The notes beneath the pieces were generated by a model, which worked only from the letters and a program-made list of their open reading frames with translations, did not search any database and was not told where the DNA came from. 59,896 nt of DNA from AG25 sp035604455 (GTDB lineage: Bacteria > Gemmatimonadota > Gemmatimonadetes > Gemmatimonadales > GWC2-71-9). The stretch covers positions 1 through 59,896 of the forward strand of contig DATNIM010000148.1 of NCBI GenBank assembly GCA_035604455.1. Reading direction: 5' to 3'. This document shows positions 32,569 to 41,156 of the stretch, piece by piece. Position numbers and translations under genes: made by a program. The number at the start of each line of letters is the position of its first letter. Positions within the stretch are counted from its first letter, which is position 1.

Positions 32569-33501
32569 ATGAGACCGGTTCGCACGATTCGGCCATCCCT
32601 TCTTGCCGCCCTGCTGGTCCTCGAGCTCCCCGTGCTGGCGCTCGCACAGAGTACGCCCGCACAGTCCGGGCCCTTTCAGGTTCCGAGCGGTCTCGCACGA
32701 GCGGAGTCGGTGGCGGCTTCGGCGGCAGGGGCGGCGTCCAGCGCGGGGTTTTGGACCTCCTGGTTCCGGCGCTCCGACCAGGCCAAGCGCGAGCAGCCCC
32801 ACTGGATGACGCCGATGGCGACGACGACCCCGCGTCTCGAGCAGGAGTTTCGCTACGACGTGCTGTGGCAACAGGCGCGACCGGGTGTGCCGTACACCGA
32901 AAACATTGGGAACAGCAAGGGCCTCGAGCTGATCCCGCTCGACGGCCTCGAGGTCATCGCGTCGGTCCCCCCCTACTTGATCCACCACAGTGCGAGCTCG
33001 CCCGATGGGTTTGGCGACGTCCAGATGCTCGTCAAGTACCGCGTCAGGGCGGAAGACGAGGCCCACGGTAACTACATTCTGACTGTCTTCTTCGCTTCAA
33101 CCTTTCCCACGGGCGGCAGCAATGGTCAGACCGACGCGGTCGTCACGCCGACGCTGGCGTACGGCAAGGGCTATGGCCCTTTCGACCTACAAGGGACCCT
33201 CGGCGCGGGCCTGCCGACGGGGAACGAGGCCGCGATCGGTCGCACGTACGCCTGGAACAACACAGTTCAGTACCACCTCGGGGAGTTGTGGTGGTTCGAG
33301 CTCGAGGCGAACGCGACGTGGTACCAGGATGGAAAGAACGGAGGGAAGGAGCAAACCTACCTGACCCCGGGACTCGTCGTGGGCCGCATCCCACTCGGGA
33401 GCCGGCTCAAGTTGGCCGTGGGTGCGGCCATGCAATTTGCCATCTCCCAGTTTCACACGTCGGTGCACAGCCCGATTGTCTCGGTGCGGTTGCCTTTCTG
33501 A
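32569..33501 (+). CDS. Outer-membrane beta-barrel protein (transporter-like)
   Basis: The protein of 310 residues has a signal peptide (PSLLAALLVLELPVLALAQS). The rest is alternating strands ending in an aromatic C-terminus (SPIVSVRLPF), as expected for an outer-membrane barrel. It looks like proteins of the MetA-pathway-of-phenol-degradation/transporter type (GDVQMLVKYRV, ILTVFFASTFPTGGS), but I cannot name a substrate. ATG 32569 gives the signal; the upstream frame from 32458 adds unrelated residues. Divergent from the HTH-TOBE regulator. Confidence 0.78.
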   Translation: MRPVRTIRPSLLAALLVLELPVLALAQSTPAQSGPFQVPSGLARAESVAASAAGAASSAGFWTSWFRRSDQAKREQPHWMTPMATTTPRLEQEFRYDVLWQQARPGVPYTENIGNSKGLELIPLDGLEVIASVPPYLIHHSASSPDGFGDVQMLVKYRVRAEDEAHGNYILTVFFASTFPTGGSNGQTDAVVTPTLAYGKGYGPFDLQGTLGAGLPTGNEAAIGRTYAWNNTVQYHLGELWWFELEANATWYQDGKNGGKEQTYLTPGLVVGRIPLGSRLKLAVGAAMQFAISQFHTSVHSPIVSVRLPF

Positions 33502-33695
33502 CACTGGGTTCTCGGGGCCGGCCCGGGGAATTTGGGCTACTGGTTCAAGGTCGCGAGAGAACCCAAGGCACCGCGGCCTCCCGCCTATGCGCGCGACGAG
33601 ATCGAAGCAGTTCTGACTGAGATCAACCCGCAGGTTTGGGGGCGAGTGGGATTCCGGCGTACGTGCAGGGGCGGGCCGGCCCTTTGGCCCGAAAG

Positions 33696-33740
33696 TGTTA
33701 CCTATGTGCTCGGAACAAACTGTTACCCATGTGCCCGGAA
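33696..33740 (+). repeat. Tandem 20-bp repeat resembling insertion-sequence ends
   Basis: TGTTACCTATGTGCTCGGAA (33696-33715) and TGTTACCCATGTGCCCGGAA (33721-33740), 18 of 20 identical, 25-base period. The TGT(T/C)ACC...ATGTGC...CGG form resembles termini of IS481-type elements as I recall them. No transposase is present. It ends 17 bases from tRNA-Asn. Confidence 0.6.
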
Positions 33741-33757
33741 TAGACTGGTGAGACAAG

Positions 33758-33830
33758 CTCCCGAGGCAGGACTCGAACCTGCGACCCGCCGGTTAACAGC
33801 CGGCTGCTCTACCAACTGAGCTACTCGGGA
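33758..33830 (-). tRNA. tRNA-Asn (GTT)
   Basis: The gene is 73 nt with a full cloverleaf. The acceptor stem TCCCGAG pairs with CTCGGGA, the discriminator is G, and CCA is not encoded. The D arm is GCTC/GAGC. The anticodon stem GCCGG/CCGGC encloses loop CTGTTAA (anticodon GTT), and the T arm is GCAGG-TTCGAGT-CCTGC. An AT-rich CAATATTGA about 15 bases upstream may be its -10. Confidence 0.95.
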
Positions 33831-33865
33831 AGACCGCTTCAATATTGCCCTGCCCGAACCCGACT

Positions 33866-34738
33866 TCAACGGCGCGGGAGCGGGCCGAATTCCGTTGTGA
33901 GCATCCCGATCACGATCAGCGCCCCCCCCACCCATTGAGCGACCGAGAGGCGCTCCCCGAGCCACACCCACGAGGCGAGGGCTGCGAACGCGGGCTCGAG
34001 ACACAGCACCATCGCCGCCTTGGCCGTCGACATCCGCCGCTGCGCGATGAGCTGCCACCACAAGGCCAGTGCGGTAGCGGGTAGGGCCGCGTAGGCGAGC
34101 AACAGGTCGAACCCCGGGCTCCACCGGATCCTCGGGGACTCGAAGAGGAGCGTGGCGAGCGCGACCCCGAGCGCGGTCCCAACGGTTTCGAGCCAGGCCA
34201 GGCGGGCCGGGTCGTGCTGGCGGGACAATCGGGTCACCGCCACGATCTGGGCGGCGAACGAGACCGCCGTCCCCAGGGTCCAAATGTCGCCTCGGTTCAG
34301 CCCTCCTCCTTGGGGCGCGGTGAGTAGATAGATCCCCACAGCCGCTATTCCCAATGCGATGAGGAGGCGTGCCGCCGGGCGGTGGCGCTCGAGCGCCGCG
34401 GCGAGCAGCGGGGCGAGGACGGCCGAGCTCGCGACCAGGAAGGCCGACCGGGCGGGTGTCGTGTACAGGAGCCCGATCGTCTGGGTCGCGAACCCGACGG
34501 CGAGCAATCCGCCGAGCACAAGGCCCGCCCGGAACTCGGAGGCCGTCACACCGCGGGCCCAATCCGCAAAGGGCACGAGCAGCGCTGCTCCGATCCCAAA
34601 GCGGATAGCGGTAAACGCGAGCGGAGTACTCGCCGTCAACGCTTGCTTCACCACCACGAAGCTCAAACCCCACGCGAGCGTGGCGAGGAGCAGCAGGCCC
34701 GTGGACCGGGCACCGGCGTCGGACGAGGTCGTGTTCAC
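33866..34738 (-). CDS. EamA/DMT-family transporter
   Basis: The protein (290 residues) has ten predicted membrane helices in two EamA repeats (LATLAWGLSFVVVKQALTAS; TRLSRQHDPARLAWLETVGT starts the second half). The family exports amino acids or other metabolites; no substrate can be assigned. The start GTG 34738 overlaps the uvrA stop as GTGA; the upstream frame runs inside uvrA. Confidence 0.87.
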   Translation of the reverse strand: MNTTSSDAGARSTGLLLLATLAWGLSFVVVKQALTASTPLAFTAIRFGIGAALLVPFADWARGVTASEFRAGLVLGGLLAVGFATQTIGLLYTTPARSAFLVASSAVLAPLLAAALERHRPAARLLIALGIAAVGIYLLTAPQGGGLNRGDIWTLGTAVSFAAQIVAVTRLSRQHDPARLAWLETVGTALGVALATLLFESPRIRWSPGFDLLLAYAALPATALALWWQLIAQRRMSTAKAAMVLCLEPAFAALASWVWLGERLSVAQWVGGALIVIGMLTTEFGPLPRR

Positions 34739-37563
34739 GGGGTGACCAAGTCGCGTAAGTACCGTCCGGTGAGCGAGCCCGGGTCCCGCGCGACGGCCTC
34801 CGGGGTCCCCTGCGCCACGATCCGGCCGCCCTCGTCGCCGGCCCCGGGTCCCAGTTCGATCACCCAGTCCGCACGACGGATCACGTCGAGGTGATGCTCG
34901 ATCACGAGTACGGTGTGGCCCGCATCGACGAGGCGATCCAGCACGCGGCAGAGCGTTCGAACGTCGTCGAGATGGAGCCCCGTGGTGGGTTCGTCGAGGA
35001 TGTACAGCTTGCGCCCCCGCGCCCGCCGGCCGCTCGCCACAGCCAGCTCGCGCGCGATCTTCAGTCGCTGCGCCTCGCCGCCCGAGAGAGAGGTTGCCGG
35101 CTGGCCGAGCCGCAGGTAGCCGAGCCCCACCTGCTGCAGTTGCCACAACGCCCGGCCCAGTTGCCCCTGCCTCCGAAACCGCGCGTGGGCCTGGTCCACC
35201 GTCCAACCCAACACGTCGTGGATCGACGCTCCGTTCAACTTGACCTCGAGCACCTCGCGCTTGAAACGCGTCCCTTGGCACACCTCGCACGGCACGAACA
35301 CGTCGGCGAGGAACACCATGTCGATCAAGACGTAGCCCGCCCCTTCGCATTCCTCGCAGCGGCCGCCCTTGATGTTGAAGGAGAACCGGCTGGGCGTATA
35401 CCGCCGCGAGCGCGCGAGGGGGGTCGCCGCGAACATCGCGCGCAACTCGCCAAATCCCTTGATGTAAGTCACGGGATTCGAGCGCGGCGTGCGGCCAATG
35501 GGCTGTTGGTCGATCAAGGCGACGTCTGCGAGCGCCTCCCACCCTTCCAGGGCCTGGACCTCGCCGACCGGCTCGCCCAGGTGTTGTTTAGCCGTGTGTT
35601 CGCCGTGGAGACGGGCTTCGAGCTGGCGATAGATCACGTCATGGACGAGCGTGGACTTTCCCGACCCCGACACACCGGCCACGGCCGTCAATGTGCCGAG
35701 CGGGATCCTCGCATCGACGCCCTGCAGGTTGTGGAGCCGCGCGCCGCGCACCGAGAGCCAGCGCACGGCGGGTCGGCGCGCGGAGGGAACGCCGATCCGC
35801 TTCTCACCCGAGAGGTACTGCCCGGTGAGCGTGCCCGCCGTGCGCACCCCGGCAGCCGGGCCCTGGTAGACCACGGTGCCACCTGCCTCGCCGCTCCCCG
35901 GTCCGAGCTCGACCATGTAGTCCGCGGCTTGCATCGCGGCGAGATCGTGTTCGACGACGACGACGGTGTTCCCGAGGTCTGCCAGCCGTCGCAAGAGCGC
36001 GAGCAGCCGGTCGGTGTCGGCGGGGTGGAGCCCGATCGTTGGCTCGTCCAGGACGTAGAGCGTATCGACTAGGTGCGAGCCGAGCGCGTTCGCTAGGGAG
36101 ATCCGCTGGGCTTCGCCGCCCGACAAGGTCCGCGTCTGGCGGTCGAGGGTGAGGTAACCGAGCCCCACGTCGGTCAGGAACGCGACCCGGGCGGCGAGTT
36201 CGCGAAGGATGTGCGTAGCGACCGCCTGCTGGAACGGCGCGAGCGCGAGCGTCGCGATCCAGGCCTTCAGCGCGGCCGCCGTGAGCCCCGCGACCTCCGC
36301 GATGGTGCGATCACCGACCCGGACCGCCAGGGCCTCGGGCTTGAGCCGCGCTCCGCCGCACGCGGGGCAGGTTCTCGCCAGCTGATACTGCCGCAGGAAG
36401 ACGCGCACGTACTGCTTGTAGCGCTTCGATTCGAGGCGCTCGAGGAATGGGAAGATGCCGAGGTAGCGGCTCCGGCGACCGGCGGCGACGCCTGGGCTGC
36501 CGGCGTGGAGCAGAAACTCACGCTCGGTCGGCGGTAACTCGCGCCACGGCGCGTCGAACGCGATGCCCCGCGTGCGGGCCGTATCGCGCAGGAGCCGTCG
36601 CCGACCCTCGTAGCGCGGCTTGGTCCAGGGATCGAGGGCGCCTTCGGCGAGCGAGCGCCCGGCATCGGGGACAATGAGCGACTCGTCGTACCGGAGAATG
36701 GCGCCGAATCCGTTGCAGGCGGGGCAGGCGCCTCGCGGATTATTGAACGAAAAGAGCGCGGGCGTCAGCGTTGGAGCCGCGAGGCCGCACGACGAGCACG
36801 TCGGGTGTTCGGAGAACCGCCGCCGGTGCCCGCCGTCCACCACCACGGCGACACCCTCACCCTCGGCGAACGCCGTAGCGATCGCATCGGTCGCCCGGCC
36901 CCGGGCGGCCTCGGAGAGGACGAGGCGGTCGACGACGACGACGACGTCGCGACCATCCCGCATGATCGTCTCGGCCTCGGCGTCATCGAGCCGCAGCACC
37001 CGGCCGTCGATTTGCGCCCGCACGAACCCCACCGCCCGCAGCTGTGCGGTAATGGCCACGTCGGGGCGAGGGGTGCTCGGGGGCAGGGGAAACCCGATCA
37101 GGACCCCGTCCCCGTTCGGTGCCGGCTCCTGCAACAGGTCGTCGACGACCTCCTGCACGGTGTCGACCTTCACCACGTGGCCGCAGCGGGCGCAGTACTG
37201 CGTGCCCGCGCGGGCCCAGAGCAGGCGAAGGAAGTCGTAGGTCTCGGTGGCGGTCCCGACCGTCGAGCGGCTCGTCGTCGTTGGGTTCTTCTGCTCAATG
37301 GCGACGGCGGGCGAAATCCCCTCGAGCCCGTCCACGAGGGGCTTGGGCATCCGCTCGAGGAACTGTTTGGCATACGTCGAGAGCGACTCGATGTAGCGCC
37401 GCTGCCCTTCGGCGTAGAGGGTGTCGAAGGCAAGAGAGCTCTTGCCGGCGCCCGATGGTCCGGTCACGACCGTGACCGCCCGGCGCGGGAGGGTGACCGT
37501 GATTCCCTTCAGATTGTGCTGTCGCGCGTTGCGGATGACGATTCGGTCGGGAGCCGCTGGCAT
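34735..37563 (-). CDS. uvrA: UvrABC excinuclease subunit A
   Basis: DNA-damage recognition ATPase of nucleotide excision repair, 942 residues. Two ABC modules: Walker A sites GPSGAGKSS and GVSGSGKST, signatures LSGGEAQRI and LSGGEAQRL, and zinc modules near CARCGH, CSSCG and CEECEGAGY/CEVCQGTRF. ATG 37563 (MPAAPDRIVIRN) is preferred to a TTG nine bases upstream; no strong ribosome site is seen. Full length for the family. Confidence 0.97.
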   Translation of the reverse strand: MPAAPDRIVIRNARQHNLKGITVTLPRRAVTVVTGPSGAGKSSLAFDTLYAEGQRRYIESLSTYAKQFLERMPKPLVDGLEGISPAVAIEQKNPTTTSRSTVGTATETYDFLRLLWARAGTQYCARCGHVVKVDTVQEVVDDLLQEPAPNGDGVLIGFPLPPSTPRPDVAITAQLRAVGFVRAQIDGRVLRLDDAEAETIMRDGRDVVVVVDRLVLSEAARGRATDAIATAFAEGEGVAVVVDGGHRRRFSEHPTCSSCGLAAPTLTPALFSFNNPRGACPACNGFGAILRYDESLIVPDAGRSLAEGALDPWTKPRYEGRRRLLRDTARTRGIAFDAPWRELPPTEREFLLHAGSPGVAAGRRSRYLGIFPFLERLESKRYKQYVRVFLRQYQLARTCPACGGARLKPEALAVRVGDRTIAEVAGLTAAALKAWIATLALAPFQQAVATHILRELAARVAFLTDVGLGYLTLDRQTRTLSGGEAQRISLANALGSHLVDTLYVLDEPTIGLHPADTDRLLALLRRLADLGNTVVVVEHDLAAMQAADYMVELGPGSGEAGGTVVYQGPAAGVRTAGTLTGQYLSGEKRIGVPSARRPAVRWLSVRGARLHNLQGVDARIPLGTLTAVAGVSGSGKSTLVHDVIYRQLEARLHGEHTAKQHLGEPVGEVQALEGWEALADVALIDQQPIGRTPRSNPVTYIKGFGELRAMFAATPLARSRRYTPSRFSFNIKGGRCEECEGAGYVLIDMVFLADVFVPCEVCQGTRFKREVLEVKLNGASIHDVLGWTVDQAHARFRRQGQLGRALWQLQQVGLGYLRLGQPATSLSGGEAQRLKIARELAVASGRRARGRKLYILDEPTTGLHLDDVRTLCRVLDRLVDAGHTVLVIEHHLDVIRRADWVIELGPGAGDEGGRIVAQGTPEAVARDPGSLTGRYLRDLVTP

Positions 37564-37723
37564 AACCAGCAAAGATAACTAGTGGCTAGCCTGGGCCCAC
37601 GCGGTGTCCGGAGGAACTTGGAGGGCTGCGGTCGGACCTCTTGGCGACGGGTGCGCCCGGCAAGCGCACGAGCCGTCGCGAGGGGTCGCCAGCGGTTCCC
37701 ACCAGTTGTAGTTTCGGCTCCAC

Positions 37724-38800
37724 ATGCCTCTCAGGCTCACCCCGCGCGTCCTGCGTCGCGGCCTCGAGTTGTTTGCCGTCACGTCACTCGCGGGCGTCGC
37801 GTTGGGCCTCGTGATCTACGGTCACGACCTCAAGGCGATCGCCCACGCACTGCTCACTCTGCAGGGAGAGTGGCTCCTCGTAGGCCTCGGCCTTGCGTCC
37901 ATGGACTGGCTTGGCGGCGGCACGCGGCTTTGGGTCGTGACCCGGCACCTGCATCCGGGCGTGCGCTGGCGGGACATGATTGTGGCAGGTGGAATGAGCG
38001 CTTGGGGTGCCTACCTCACGCCGTTCCAGACGGGCGCCGGGCCCATGATGATCTGGACGATGCGGCGGGGCGGTGTGCGTCTGCCCGAGGCGATGACCTC
38101 GACGTTCATGACGTTCGTGGCGACCGTCGCCTTCTTCGCCATCGCCGGTCCGCTCGCGATCTACTTCGGCGCCGGCAAGTCGCTCGCCCAGCACAACATC
38201 GTGCTGGGCATTTCCTACTACGGTCTTTTCCGCGCGAGCCTCACGCTCTTCGGCATTCTCGGCGTCCTGATGCTTGTGGCGCTCCTGTTCCCCCTATGGC
38301 TGCGCGGGCTGCTCCACGGCGTCGCCACCCGACTCGAGCGGCGCAGTCATCGGGTCGCGGCGCGCGTCGAGCGGTTGCGGGAAGGCATCGACCGAGCCCA
38401 CGAATGCATCGTCGCCTTCCGAAGCCCCCGTGGCTGGTTCGCGCTCGGATGGGCGGTCATTCTTTCGGCCCCCTCGCACGCCAACAAACTCCTGGCCGGC
38501 TATGCGGCGCTGCGGGCCCTGGGAATCGAAGCCAACTTCTTCGATATCCTCTTGCTCCAGACGTTCATCACCTTCCTTCTCTACTTTGCCCCAACCCCGG
38601 GGGCGTCGGGGCTCGCCGAGCTGTTGTCAGGGGCCGTGATGTCGATCTACGTGCCCCGGCCCCTCGTGCCGAGCTATACCCTCCTGTGGCGCTTCATTAA
38701 CAGCTACGCCACGGTCGCCGTGGGGTCGCTCATCTTCGGGCGCTGGATCCGCCGGGGCCTCGTCGGTCTCGAACAAACGGAGTCGCTCGATGCGGCCTAA
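37724..38800 (+). CDS. Flippase-like integral membrane protein (UPF0104/AglD-MprF type)
   Basis: The 358-residue product has about eight membrane helices and family blocks GGMSAWGAYLTPFQTGAGP, ASTFMTFVATVAFF-like segments and FAPTPGASGLAELL. This family includes lysylphosphatidylglycerol-synthase membrane domains and AglD-like polyprenyl flippases. Only the membrane part is present, so lipid or lipid-linked sugar flipping is the best guess. ATG 37724. A single gene with its own promoter in the 160-base gap to uvrA. Confidence 0.85.
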   Translation: MPLRLTPRVLRRGLELFAVTSLAGVALGLVIYGHDLKAIAHALLTLQGEWLLVGLGLASMDWLGGGTRLWVVTRHLHPGVRWRDMIVAGGMSAWGAYLTPFQTGAGPMMIWTMRRGGVRLPEAMTSTFMTFVATVAFFAIAGPLAIYFGAGKSLAQHNIVLGISYYGLFRASLTLFGILGVLMLVALLFPLWLRGLLHGVATRLERRSHRVAARVERLREGIDRAHECIVAFRSPRGWFALGWAVILSAPSHANKLLAGYAALRALGIEANFFDILLLQTFITFLLYFAPTPGASGLAELLSGAVMSIYVPRPLVPSYTLLWRFINSYATVAVGSLIFGRWIRRGLVGLEQTESLDAA

Positions 38801-38873
38801 CCCGTGTTTCCTTGCGCGGTTACGGAGCCGGCCCTAACTTCGGGGTCGCTCTCCCCCTCCGGGGTTTCATGCG

Positions 38874-40361
38874 ATGGCGCTCCTTGAGCTAGGCGGCAGG
38901 CGGTTCCCGGTCCCTTTGGGCGACGTGGTGGTAGGCAGCGATGCCGCGGCGGGTGTCGTCGTAGCGGGGAACGGCGTCCTGCCGGCCCATGCCTTGCTGC
39001 GCGCCCAGCCCGACGGGCAGGTCGCCATCCGCAAAGGCACCCCTACCGCCGAGATCCTCGTGAACGGTGTGCGGCTCGGCGCCGAACCGACGCCCCTACT
39101 TCACGGCGACAAGATCCAGATCGGTACCCAAGAACTGACGTTCGTCGACGAGCGCCGCAGCGGCAGCACTCAGTACATCACGGCTATGCCGCCGCCAGGG
39201 GCCCGACCCGACTCGAAGCCGGCCCGCTCGACCGGCGGCCCTGGCGCGACGGCCAACACGGGCGGTCGCGTCGTCAGCCTCACCGATGGGCGGGAGTACG
39301 TCATCACCGGCGCCTCCTTGGTGTTCGGGCGCGAGGCCGGGTGCGACGTCGTCGTGGCGGGCAAAGACGTGTCCCGGCGCCACGCCGAGATCATCCAGAG
39401 TGCCAAGGGCTATCTCCTCGTCGACGCGAGCACGAACGGCACGTTCGTCAACGACGAGCGAGTGACGGGCCAGCGTATCCTCGCCCGCGCCGACGTGGTC
39501 CGCATCGGTGACGAGAACTTCCGATTCTACGCCGATGTGGCCGCAGCGCCGGCCGAAAGTGGCCGTCCGAGCACTCCGCCCCCACCCCCATCCCCACCCC
39601 CCCCACCGCAGCCGCCTGCTGCACCTGTCGCTCCGCGCGCGAGCGAGAGGCTTCGCCCGACAACGATGGAGCCCGCGGTCCGCCCACCCGCCCCCGCTCC
39701 TGCGACTCCCCCGGCCCCCCCGGCGCCCAGCGTGCCGGCGCGCGCGCCCTCAGGTCAGGCAGCCGCCCCGGGTCGCGCGTCCCAGGCACAGCCGTTCGCC
39801 ACGCTCTTCGTGACCGGGGGGAGCCTCAAGGGTCAGCGGTACTCGGTGCGGACGCCCCTCGTGAACATCGGTCGCGCCGACTACAACGACCTGGTCCTCG
39901 CCGACCCGTCCGTCTCCACCGTCCATGCGAAGCTGCAGCGCCGCGAAGGCGTGTTCGTGCTCGTGGACCTGGACTCGACGAATGGATCCTTCGTGGACGG
40001 CGAGCGGGTGCAGGGGGAGGCACCGATCTCCGCGGGTGCGAGCCTGCGTATCGGGGATGTCCCGCTCCTCTTCGAGCCCACGGACGACGCGGTCGGGGTC
40101 GAAAAAGGCGGAGGCACGGTCGTGCTCTCGAGCTTCGCGCCCCTGCCGGCCGCCGCACCGCTGCCCCCAAAGCCCGCGGCGAGCGCGCTGCCCCCCGTGT
40201 CACCCCCGGCTCACCCACCCGAGCCGCCCAAGCCCGCACCCAAGCGCGCCCCTCCCGAGGCACCAAAGAAGAAGAAAGGAAAGGGGTGCGGCGCCGCGGT
40301 ACTCGTCGTTCTCGCGAGCGGGGCCGCCGTAGCGGTCGTCCTGCGTTGGCTCCTCGTCTAG
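38874..40361 (+). CDS. Tail-anchored triple-FHA protein
   Basis: FHA domains bind phosphothreonine. The protein is 495 residues. FHA1 (1-95) is degenerate (VVVGSDAAAGVVVAGNGVLP lacks the conserved GR and Ser). FHA2 (about 130-222) is canonical: FGREAGCD, DVSRRHAEII, ASTNGTFVN. A Pro-rich linker follows (about 225-305). FHA3 (about 310-400) is canonical: IGRADYNDLVL, SVSTVHAKL, DSTNGSFVDG. A Pro-rich stretch, KKKKGKG and one helix end the protein, so it is probably tail-anchored facing the cytoplasm. A PP2C phosphatase gene follows after nine bases. Pro-rich tail-anchored design recalls the 3691-5451 T6SS gene. Confidence 0.88.
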   Translation: MALLELGGRRFPVPLGDVVVGSDAAAGVVVAGNGVLPAHALLRAQPDGQVAIRKGTPTAEILVNGVRLGAEPTPLLHGDKIQIGTQELTFVDERRSGSTQYITAMPPPGARPDSKPARSTGGPGATANTGGRVVSLTDGREYVITGASLVFGREAGCDVVVAGKDVSRRHAEIIQSAKGYLLVDASTNGTFVNDERVTGQRILARADVVRIGDENFRFYADVAAAPAESGRPSTPPPPPSPPPPPQPPAAPVAPRASERLRPTTMEPAVRPPAPAPATPPAPPAPSVPARAPSGQAAAPGRASQAQPFATLFVTGGSLKGQRYSVRTPLVNIGRADYNDLVLADPSVSTVHAKLQRREGVFVLVDLDSTNGSFVDGERVQGEAPISAGASLRIGDVPLLFEPTDDAVGVEKGGGTVVLSSFAPLPAAAPLPPKPAASALPPVSPPAHPPEPPKPAPKRAPPEAPKKKKGKGCGAAVLVVLASGAAVAVVLRWLLV

Positions 40362-40370
40362 CGGCCGGGC

Positions 40371-41156
40371 GTGCACATCACCTGCGCGGGTCGCACGGAC
40401 GTCGGCATCATTCGGTCGGGTAACGAAGACAACTACGTCATGGTGCCCGACCGGGGCCTGTTCGTCGTGGCCGACGGCATGGGTGGCCACGCGGCGGGCG
40501 AGGTGGCGAGCGAAATGGCGGTGAAGTTCATCGCGCGCGAACTCGGGTCGCTCGCCAATCTGAGTGAGGACGAGGTCGCCGAGCGTATGCGGACCGCGAT
40601 CCGGGCCGCGAACGGCGCCATCTTCCAGCGCACGCTCACCGAGCTCGACAAGCGGGGCATGGGCACGACCGTCACCGCGCTCGTGCTCCACGGGGTGCGG
40701 TTCCTGATCGGCCAAGTGGGGGATAGTCGCGCGTACTTGCTGCGCGACGGCCGACTCATCCAGCTGACGAAAGATCACTCCTACGTCCAGGAGCAGGTGG
40801 ACGCCGGGTACCTGACCCCGGAACAGGCCCGCTCTCACCCCTACAGCAACGTCATCACCCGCTGCGTGGGGGCGAACAGCGAGGTGATCCCCGACATCTA
40901 TGTCGGTGCCGTGAAGGCTCAGGACCTCTTTCTGCTAGCGTCCGACGGCCTCACCGGGATGGTCGACGACCCGACGCTCGCGGCGCTGCTCACCGCCGAC
41001 GCCCCCCCCGACGCCAAAGTCGACGCGTTGATCGCCGATGCGAACGGCCACGGCGGGCTCGACAACATCACCGCGATTCTCGTCCAAATCGACTCCGTCG
41101 ATGCGCCGAGCGAAGGCGCCACGCTGGTCACGCAACCGATCCTCCGCCACGGCTAG
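40371..41156 (+). CDS. PP2C-family Ser/Thr protein phosphatase
   Basis: Removes phosphate from Ser/Thr residues, Mn/Mg-dependent. The 261-residue protein has all PP2C motifs: RSGNEDNYVMVPD, LFVVADGMGGHAAGE, GMGTTVTALVL, LIGQVGDSRAYLL, LASDGLTGMV and DNITAI. GTG 40371 is the start. It forms a two-gene operon with the FHA gene, the usual reader/eraser pairing. No cognate kinase with intact catalytic motifs is in this window. Its stop shares the palindrome CTAG with the convergent HD gene stop. Confidence 0.94.
   Translation: MHITCAGRTDVGIIRSGNEDNYVMVPDRGLFVVADGMGGHAAGEVASEMAVKFIARELGSLANLSEDEVAERMRTAIRAANGAIFQRTLTELDKRGMGTTVTALVLHGVRFLIGQVGDSRAYLLRDGRLIQLTKDHSYVQEQVDAGYLTPEQARSHPYSNVITRCVGANSEVIPDIYVGAVKAQDLFLLASDGLTGMVDDPTLAALLTADAPPDAKVDALIADANGHGGLDNITAILVQIDSVDAPSEGATLVTQPILRHG

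Noticed and set aside
33532..33819. A 95-codon frame running into the tRNA gene
   Set aside because: It reads through the reverse strand of tRNA-Asn (AGLEPATRRLTAG is the usual false peptide) and through the repeat; not a gene.
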